Source: Bacillota bacterium
GTDB taxonomy: Bacteria > Bacillota_A > Clostridia > Acetivibrionales > DUMB01
Direction: 5' to 3'
Assembly (NCBI GenBank): GCA_023621975.1
Contig: JAMOAC010000306.1
Coordinates: 1 to 9,010 of the forward strand
Length of the DNA: 9,010 nt
Shown: one piece after another, positions 1-4,681 of the stretch
Position numbering within the stretch: position 1 is the first letter of the stretch
Layout of the letters: the number at the start of each line of letters is the position of its first letter
The notes under the pieces: generated by a model
The model's input: the letters and a program-made list of their open reading frames with translations, nothing else
Told to the model about the DNA's origin: nothing
Databases searched by the model: none
Made by a program: the position numbers and the translations under genes

Positions 1-317
1 AAACATATATCCGTTTTGAACACTCTTCCGTCTTTTTCTATGAAAATCTTATCCGGCCCGTTTATCATGATCTCGGTTATTGATTTGTCATCCACCAGGG
101 GCTGGAGTACATCCAGCCTCCTCATGGAATTAAATACTGCCGTTATGATATCCTGCTTTTCCGCAATGCTCAAATAACACTGTTCTGATTTTTCAAAAAC
201 AGCCCGGGTTATTGCCTCCTTTATTTCCTCATCGGATATGTCTTTTTTTAAGTCAATGCTGTTATTTACGGTCTGTTTAATCTCACCGATTAAAACTTCC
301 CTTTCTTCGTTTGTCAC
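1..317 (-). CDS. CpaF/TadA-type secretion ATPase, N-terminal fragment (runs off left edge)
   Basis: I translated this frame by hand; it stays open to the window edge and shows about 105 residues. It reads as the N-terminal domain of a type II/IV secretion (Tad/Flp pilus) ATPase of the CpaF family. The diagnostic stretch is FNSMRRLDVLQPLVDD, then SITEIMINGPDKIFIEKDGR. This pattern precedes the RecA-like ATPase core; Walker A and B boxes lie outside the window. Family members work as cytoplasmic hexamers powering pilus assembly or secretion. I chose GTG at 317 because a GGGGG run sits 9 nt upstream and the N-terminus NEEREVLIGEIKQ fits what I recall of clostridial homologues. The frame is also open back to an ATG at 434, adding 39 residues of unconvincing sequence with no ribosome site. 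The family call is fairly firm, the start uncertain. It has its own promoter and is probably not part of the PadR unit. Confidence 0.8.
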   Translation of the reverse strand, partial: MTNEEREVLIGEIKQTVNNSIDLKKDISDEEIKEAITRAVFEKSEQCYLSIAEKQDIITAVFNSMRRLDVLQPLVDDKSITEIMINGPDKIFIEKDGRVFKTDIC

Positions 318-462
318 GTTGCGGTACCCCCACAGGTTGAATAATTGAAGCCCCCGATAGAATGTAATTCCCGGTTTCTTTTGTAATGATATTTTTTGCT
401 TTTGCCGTATAGTAATTCCTAGTATTATTGTCATTATTTTACATCATTGTGGATTTAACTAA

Positions 463-491
463 ATTATAACTGTTTTTATTTGTATTGTCTA
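463..491 (-). promoter_or_regulatory. Sigma-A-type promoter for the CpaF-like gene
   Basis: Read on the minus strand, TAGACA (491-486) is followed by a 17-bp spacer and a perfect TATAAT (468-463). Transcription would start near 456. This leaves about 22 nt before the ATG at 434 or about 140 nt before the GTG at 317. The match is by eye only. It is the best promoter in the 217-bp gap between the HAAS gene end (535) and the GTG. Confidence 0.6.
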
Positions 492-534
492 GTATATTTT
501 TACATTTTAAATGACGAGTCATGGATTTTTAATT

Positions 535-1851
535 TTAAGAGTTGCCGCCGCTATGTTGAGGATAGGTAATGAATATGCCGCCCCTTTTACTGATGAGCTC
601 AACTGTCTTTTCAGCCTCATCATTCAAATTAAACTCCATGCCTCTGTCCGTCTTTCTTCCTTCTTTATTTCCGTTCACCTCAATAATTCCTGCTCCGGTG
701 ATTGCTACTATCCTGCAGTCTTTTTCATCCTTTTCGTTATTCAGAAATATTTTCCCGGACATCGTATTTGCTTCAATATTCTCGGCTATACCGTTGATGA
801 TGATAAAACCTCCATAGCTTTCCGCATCGATTAGCTGTAAGGCGGAATTCTCAGGAATAGAAACGGTTAACTCTGCACTGTTTTCATGCAGCTGGGCCAG
901 CTGGAAAAGCGGCAGCCTGCCGTTGCTCTTCTCTTTAAAATAAATCTCCCTTCCATGCAGCCCTGCTTCATATTCAAGCCAATCAGCCTGTTCATAGGTC
1001 AGAGAAATTTTATCCCCGAAGCCCCGGACGAATTTTATGGATGTATGGGTAGTTTCAATGGATATTTTGTCCACCTGTGCCGGGTCAAACTCCATGGTAT
1101 GCACTTGCAGGTTCAACGGTTTCATGCTGTTGAAAATCAGCCAGTATTTTATAAAAAGTCCTGATACTGAAAACATGATCAGTCCAACAAGCATTACTAC
1201 ACAAAATACCGGTAATGCATAGGACTTTCTGCGTTTTTCCGCTTCCTGCTCTTCTCCTGCTGACTCCGGCAAGAACCTGTCGGGTTTTTTCATCATTCTC
1301 CTGACAAGCAATGTAGAAAACCTTATAATCAGCCTTGCCAGTTTGAAAAATACATATGACAATGCCAGCAGAAAACCTGCACCAAAAATTCCAAGGCCAA
1401 ATGCCCCGACAATTCCCATAACATCCTGGGAAGCAGCGTTTAAAGCCTGACTAATTATGGCAATGGCAAAAATCAATGCTCCGATAAAAGTACACAGTGA
1501 AATTGCAAAAAACGATATTACAATGCTGTAGGTTGCAATAACAAAAACAGCCAGCAGCAAATAAGCCAGAGGTGTTGTAACAACATTAAACGCATTCCGG
1601 AGGACACTGGTATAATTACGCAATCCGGGATTTTTCTGTGTTCTGACAATGCTGGATTCAGTTTTTATCATGGCTGCAATTTTTTGCGGGGAATCCAGAT
1701 GTTCAAGAATTGTGTCCACATCCTTGCCTGCGTCCATAGCATCAGAAAAGTATTCATCGTAATAATTGACAGCCTCCTGTATTTCCTCCTCGGGAAGCCC
1801 TTTCAGGTACTTTTTCAGGTCTTCCAGAAAAGCGGCTATTCTTTCATCCAT
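535..1851 (-). CDS. HAAS/DUF1700-type membrane protein with DUF4097-like C-terminal domain
   Basis: The protein has 438 residues counted from ATG 1851. Residues 1-65 form an acidic helical domain (MDERIAAFLEDLKKYLKGLP through YYDEYF to LDSPQKIAAMI). This is the HAAS/DUF1700 signature, typical of proteins encoded directly after PadR repressors. Hydrophobic stretches at about 95-140 (two spans), 147-175 and 212-235 predict about four membrane helices. The remaining ~200 residues are polar and beta-rich with repeated short strands (SALQLIDAESYGGFIIING, ANTMSGKIFLN). That resembles the DUF4097 putative adhesin fold and probably lies outside the membrane. Family knowledge suggests a membrane signalling or modulating partner of PadR; the stimulus is unknown. 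A GTG at 1863 would add four residues. I prefer ATG 1851 because AGGTGG (1865-1860) lies 8 nt upstream and the ATG overlaps the padR stop. No clear terminator follows the gene. Confidence 0.85.
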   Translation of the reverse strand: MDERIAAFLEDLKKYLKGLPEEEIQEAVNYYDEYFSDAMDAGKDVDTILEHLDSPQKIAAMIKTESSIVRTQKNPGLRNYTSVLRNAFNVVTTPLAYLLLAVFVIATYSIVISFFAISLCTFIGALIFAIAIISQALNAASQDVMGIVGAFGLGIFGAGFLLALSYVFFKLARLIIRFSTLLVRRMMKKPDRFLPESAGEEQEAEKRRKSYALPVFCVVMLVGLIMFSVSGLFIKYWLIFNSMKPLNLQVHTMEFDPAQVDKISIETTHTSIKFVRGFGDKISLTYEQADWLEYEAGLHGREIYFKEKSNGRLPLFQLAQLHENSAELTVSIPENSALQLIDAESYGGFIIINGIAENIEANTMSGKIFLNNEKDEKDCRIVAITGAGIIEVNGNKEGRKTDRGMEFNLNDEAEKTVELISKRGGIFITYPQHSGGNS

Positions 1852-2167
1852 TGTCAGCACCACCTATAATTAGATCTATAATCTTTTTCAATTCCTTCAA
1901 TTCCTCAATGGACTCATTCAATCTTTCTATTCCTTTTGAAGTAATCCTGTAGTATCTTCTGAGACGTCCTGAATGCTCGATGGAATACGTCTCCAATAAA
2001 TTCTGGCTTTCCAGCCTGCGTAATACAGGATACAGAGACGATTCGGATATTTCCAGGATCTCCATTATCTCCTGTGTCAGCCTATATCCATACATATCTT
2101 CACGCTTCAAAACAGCCAGTACGCAAACATCCAAAAGCCCCTTTTTCATCTGGGCATCCACGGGCAT
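1844..2167 (-). CDS. PadR-family transcriptional repressor
   Basis: This 107-residue protein is a minimal PadR regulator, the usual size for the short subgroup. It has a winged-helix domain: LLDVCVLAVLKREDMYGYRL, then ISESSLYPVLRRLESQNLLE as recognition helix and following turn, then RRYYRITSKGIERL as the wing. A short C-terminal helix (about 85-101) should mediate dimerisation. PadR proteins are dimeric repressors whose ligands are often phenolics, drugs or cell-envelope stress signals; the ligand here is unknown. The gene overlaps the downstream HAAS gene by 8 nt, so the two are probably translationally coupled. The ribosome site GGAGGAGGA abuts ATG 2167, which is tight. GTG at 2161 would be better spaced at 7 nt, so the true start may be two codons later. 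An inverted repeat in its own promoter suggests autoregulation. Confidence 0.93.
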   Translation of the reverse strand: MPVDAQMKKGLLDVCVLAVLKREDMYGYRLTQEIMEILEISESSLYPVLRRLESQNLLETYSIEHSGRLRRYYRITSKGIERLNESIEELKELKKIIDLIIGGADNG

Positions 2168-2205
2168 TCCTCCTCCGGTGCGTTTATATAAACCGCACTA
2201 CCAAC

Positions 2206-2234
2206 ACTATACAATATATATCATTGTTTTTCAA
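2206..2234 (-). promoter_or_regulatory. padR promoter
   Basis: On the minus strand, TTGAAA (2234-2229), a 17-bp spacer and TATAGT (2211-2206) form a near-consensus housekeeping promoter about 40 nt upstream of the padR start. Its sequence closely parallels the promoter at 4404-4432: 23 of 29 positions agree across the -35, spacer and -10. No terminator separates it from the SDR gene upstream, so padR may also receive read-through. Confidence 0.65.
2211..2227. promoter_or_regulatory. Inverted repeat ACAAT-N7-ATTGT in the padR promoter (candidate PadR operator)
   Basis: Perfect 5-bp arms (2211-2215 and 2223-2227) flank a 7-bp A/T centre. The repeat occupies the spacer of the padR promoter and overlaps the -10 by one base. 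A repressor bound there would block polymerase. PadR proteins commonly autoregulate through palindromes of this size, but assignment to this PadR is inference. Confidence 0.5.
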
Positions 2235-2251
2235 TCAATGCTTATTTGAGG

Positions 2252-3169
2252 TTAACGGCGTATTCCGCACATCTTTTCAGAAAGCTCCCACAGTCTGATC
2301 GCAGCCTCGGGCTTTTGTGAATACCTGCTGGGTCTTACCGGTTTACAGTCTTTCCAATACACCTCGGTTCTATCCTGAATGGAAGGCTCTCCTGCAAGAA
2401 ACGCAATAGACCGGGCAGCTCTTTCAGGAGGAACGCCGTTCTTGCTGCGCTTCTTCCATATCCACCTGGCAATGCCTGTAGTTCCCTTAAGTCCTATATC
2501 AGTATTGACAAGACCAGGATCCACCGCAAATGCTCGCACCTTGCTGTCCCGTCCCAGCCTCCGGTTCAACTCAACTGTAAACAATACATTTGCAAGCTTG
2601 GACTGTTTGTATGCCAGAAGACAATTATAGTGCTTGCGAAGCATTATATCTTTCCAGTGAATCCTTGTCCTGTAATGAGAGCCTGAGCTAACGGTAATAA
2701 TCCTGCCTGCCGGCGCTTTCTGCAACAGCGGCAGCAATTCATGAGTCAGGAGAAAAGGTGCCAGGTGATTGACAGCAAATTGAAGTTCAAACCCCTCCGG
2801 AGTAGAAACATACCAGCTGGAAAAAGTACCCGCATTGTTGATAAGAACGTCGATGCTTCCCCCGTTCTTTTCCTCAGCCAGTTTTTTAATGTTTCCTGCC
2901 AGTTCCCTCACCTGTTTAAGTGAAGACAGGTCAGCCACCAGGTATGAAACAGCAGATTCGGGAAATGCGCTTTTGATGATGCTCTCTGCCTGCTGACAGC
3001 GGGATTCATTACGCCCTGTTCCAATAATATATGCCCCGTACCCTGCCAATAATTTAGCTGTTGCCAGCCCGATTCCCGAAGTGAACCCGGTAATTACCAC
3101 CGTTTTCCCTTCCATGTTAATATTCAGATCCATGTTGATGTAATTTTCCTTGCTGATGCCCTTATCCAT
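2252..3169 (-). CDS. Short-chain dehydrogenase/reductase (retinol dehydrogenase/WWOX-like SDR)
   Basis: This is a Rossmann-fold NAD(P)-dependent oxidoreductase, 305 residues from ATG 3169. Visible motifs, in order, are the cofactor glycine motif in KTVVITGFTSGIGLATAKLL, GTGRNESR after beta-2 (the arginine favours NADP), VADLSS, the LINNAG motif, the catalytic serine in IITVSSGS, and the active site Y-K-Q-S-K. VDPGLVNTDIG follows. Human RDH11-14 and WWOX share this layout, so a carbonyl or alcohol substrate is likely, but none can be named. The start is ambiguous. The frame opens at ATG 3250, giving a lysine/glutamate-rich extension of up to 45 residues before the conserved core at about 3115. 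ATG 3169 has AGGAGG only 1 nt away and AAGGAGG 11 nt away; ATG 3202 has AAGGA 8 nt away. No terminator separates it from padR. Confidence 0.85.
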   Translation of the reverse strand: MDKGISKENYINMDLNINMEGKTVVITGFTSGIGLATAKLLAGYGAYIIGTGRNESRCQQAESIIKSAFPESAVSYLVADLSSLKQVRELAGNIKKLAEEKNGGSIDVLINNAGTFSSWYVSTPEGFELQFAVNHLAPFLLTHELLPLLQKAPAGRIITVSSGSHYRTRIHWKDIMLRKHYNCLLAYKQSKLANVLFTVELNRRLGRDSKVRAFAVDPGLVNTDIGLKGTTGIARWIWKKRSKNGVPPERAARSIAFLAGEPSIQDRTEVYWKDCKPVRPSRYSQKPEAAIRLWELSEKMCGIRR

Positions 3170-3195
3170 GCCTCCTGCTTCCTCCTTGCTCATTT

Positions 3196-3247
3196 CCTTC
3201 ATTGCTTCTTTCCTTAATTTCCTTTCATTGTTTTCTTTCCTTAATTT
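3196..3247. repeat. Two-copy purine-rich tandem repeat at the SDR 5' end
   Basis: Two adjacent near-copies, 3196-3220 (25 bp) and 3221-3247 (27 bp), are built on AAATTAAGGAAAGAA followed by CAATGAA on the minus strand. They are almost pure purine on that strand. They lie in the longest open version of the downstream SDR gene, where they would encode KLRKE-type charged residues. They may instead be untranslated leader containing several A/G-rich ribosome-site-like motifs. Confidence 0.7.
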
Positions 3248-3298
3248 CATTGATTTTTATGTTTTTCACCGATTTTCCCGTTTCAGTTCTGCAGTTTA

Positions 3299-3487
3299 TC
3301 CGCATGTTTGCCCGGCAAACGCATCTGCCAGTTCAACGAACGCACTGGCTTTCCAGGCAAACACGCCTGTTCATTCATAAGTCACACCTGCTTTTTCAGC
3401 GAACACGCCTGCTCGTTCAGCAACCACGCCTACTCGTCCAGTAATCACGCCTGCTTATTCAGCTTACCCGCCTGTTTGCCCTGCAAA
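3299..3487. repeat. Tandem array of nine degenerate 21-bp units between the two SDR genes
   Basis: Nine contiguous 21-bp units begin at 3299, 3320, 3341, 3362, 3383, 3404, 3425, 3446 and 3467. The later units share CACGCCTGCT..TTCAGC; the first three and last are more divergent and richer in TTTGCC/GCAAA-type sequence. There are no spacers, so this is a minisatellite and not a CRISPR array. Because 21 is a multiple of three, all plus-strand frames stay open for several units and read as heptapeptide repeats, but stops and the lack of a ribosome site argue against a gene. On the minus strand at least units 4 and 8 contain stops in the frame that is open through their neighbours. The array fills most of the ~360-bp gap downstream of one SDR gene and upstream of the other. 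Its function is unknown. Confidence 0.85.
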
Positions 3488-3533
3488 CCATTAGCAGGCA
3501 TAACCGCAAGGCGGCAGCCATAATCCGTACTTG

Positions 3534-4367
3534 CTAGTATCCGTATTTTACTTTCTGCACCTTATTCATATTTCTCTTCATGTACGCAGAGTACCAGCGA
3601 AGTCCCACCAAATGGGCAATCAGCGTGGAAGGCACTAAACTGCCCATAAATTTAAGAACCCTGTTTATTAGTCCCGGTATATATACCGCACGTCCCTTAA
3701 GGGCATAATCAATGGTCCGTGATGCCACGTATCCAACGTTTTTTGTTGTAATTCTGCCTGCAAAGCCCTGGGAATCAATAGCCCGTATACATTCTTCAGT
3801 TGTGGGCATTCCCGCCGGGCAAAGAACCGTAACGCTGCCTCCGATTGACCGGATTTCCTCCCTGAGAGCCATGGAGAAATTAAGAAGAAATCTCTTTGAA
3901 GCCGCATACATAGCTTTCACCGGCATTGGATAATACGCGGCAAGGCTGGCAACATTAATAATTCTAAAAGGCCTGTCTTTGTCCCTTAGATTCAAAACGG
4001 CATATGTTGTCTCGAGATTTGCTTCTATATTAAGCCTTAGCAAACTCCTGATCTGTTCCAAGGTCCTTTCTGTGAAAGGCCCCTCATAGTCCAGCCCGGC
4101 AACATTGATAAGACCCCAGAAGCGTAATCCCTTACTCTGCAAATATTGGTAAAGCTGTGTCCTGGAATTATTGTCCGTGAGATCGGCAGGAAACCAGGCC
4201 ACATTTACTGCATATGCATTTGACAATCCCTCAGCAAGAGTGGCTAACGCCGTTTCCGACAAATCGGTCAGGAACAAATCCCATCCCCGTGCAGCACACT
4301 CTGCTGCAAATGCCTTCCCCAGTCCGCCGCATGCACCTGTTATAAATATCATTGATTTCTTGCTCAT
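3534..4367 (-). CDS. Short-chain dehydrogenase/reductase (DltE/SadH-like SDR)
   Basis: This protein has 277 residues from ATG 4367. SDR motifs in order: the glycine motif TGACGGLGKA (10-19), an acidic residue after beta-2 in LFLTDLSE (D35, leaning toward NAD), FPADLTD, a variant NVAG motif (88-91) in place of NNAG, the catalytic serine S141 in IINVASLAAYYP, and Y154-x3-K158 in MYAASKRF. The C-terminal ~50 residues are hydrophobic then basic (INRVLKFMGSLVPSTLIAHL, then YMKRNMNKVQKVK), suggesting membrane association. The frame runs upstream to a TTG at 4412, but that codon lies in the promoter spacer. AAAGGAG (4382-4376), 8 nt before ATG 4367, fixes the start. It is only distantly similar to the neighbouring SDR, so recent duplication is unlikely. 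The substrate is unknown. It is the first gene of the likely PadR-controlled set. Confidence 0.9.
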   Translation of the reverse strand: MSKKSMIFITGACGGLGKAFAAECAARGWDLFLTDLSETALATLAEGLSNAYAVNVAWFPADLTDNNSRTQLYQYLQSKGLRFWGLINVAGLDYEGPFTERTLEQIRSLLRLNIEANLETTYAVLNLRDKDRPFRIINVASLAAYYPMPVKAMYAASKRFLLNFSMALREEIRSIGGSVTVLCPAGMPTTEECIRAIDSQGFAGRITTKNVGYVASRTIDYALKGRAVYIPGLINRVLKFMGSLVPSTLIAHLVGLRWYSAYMKRNMNKVQKVKYGY

Positions 4368-4403
4368 AACCGGAACTCCTTTCGGATATTTCGTTCTATG
4401 AAT

Positions 4404-4432
4404 ACTATACAATGTATAATATTATATGTCAA
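4404..4432 (-). promoter_or_regulatory. Promoter of the SDR gene at 4367
   Basis: A perfect TTGACA (4432-4427), a 17-bp spacer and TATAGT (4409-4404) on the minus strand make this the strongest promoter in the window. A/T runs directly upstream (about 4433-4460) could serve as an UP element. Predicted transcription starts near 4397, about 30 nt before the ATG at 4367. This excludes the longer TTG-initiated reading of the gene. Confidence 0.75.
4409..4425. promoter_or_regulatory. Inverted repeat ACAAT-N7-ATTAT in the SDR promoter (candidate PadR operator)
   Basis: The arms at 4409-4413 and 4421-4425 match the padR operator candidate except for one base, and they sit at the same position relative to the -10. 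ACTATACAAT (4404-4413) is identical in both promoters. The centre also forms a perfect 12-bp palindrome, TATAATATTATA. Binding by PadR is inferred from this likeness. Confidence 0.45.
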
Positions 4433-4596
4433 TAGTTATTTTTTATAATATATTATTTTTTTATGCATAACTTTGTATCCTTTTTTGTTTATTTTCATGC
4501 AAAGCCCTTATAAGTCAACTGAATTGAATTTTAAGAAAAAAGGTATATTTATTTAAGGCAAAATAAAACCTCATTAGAATAAAAAAGCAAAACAAT
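4433..4596. other. A/T-rich intergenic stretch without a gene
   Basis: This lies between the SDR promoter and the terminator of the GH65 gene. It is strongly A/T-rich with homopolymer runs and short palindromes (TTATGCATAA, CTTATAAG). I see no ribosome site with a credible frame on either strand and no RNA fold I recognise. The end nearest the promoter may act as an UP element. Confidence 0.6.
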
Positions 4597-4636
4597 AAAA
4601 AAGCAGTATCTCAAGATAAAACCCTGAAGATACTGC
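4597..4636 (-). terminator. Intrinsic terminator of the GH65 gene
   Basis: On the minus strand a perfect 9-bp stem GCAGTATCT/AGATACTGC (4636-4628 with 4611-4603) closes a 16-nt loop. Six T residues (4602-4597) and further T-rich sequence follow at once. It begins about 45 nt past the GH65 stop codon. It separates the sugar unit from the SDR/PadR unit. Confidence 0.85.
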
Positions 4637-4681
4637 ATATACACCAACTTTTGCTAATACACAATTTCTCCGCTTTACTGA

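Noticed and set aside
500..520. Terminator after the HAAS gene
   Set aside because: ATGACTCGTCAT gives only a 4-5 bp stem with no T-run following, too weak to call.
3299..3487. CRISPR array
   Set aside because: The 21-bp units are contiguous with no unique spacers, they vary at many positions, and no cas genes are present.
3308..3523. Plus-strand heptapeptide-repeat protein in the 21-bp array
   Set aside because: All three frames stay open because the period is a multiple of three. There is no ribosome site, the frames break at different units, and all neighbouring genes are on the other strand.
3487..3530. Terminator downstream of the SDR at 3534
   Set aside because: CCGC/GCGG pairing is possible on the minus strand, but the stem is short and no T-tract follows.
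4368..4412. Fifteen-residue N-terminal extension of the SDR starting at TTG 4412
   Set aside because: The TTG lies in the -35/-10 spacer, upstream of the predicted transcription start, while ATG 4367 has a well-spaced AAAGGAG.
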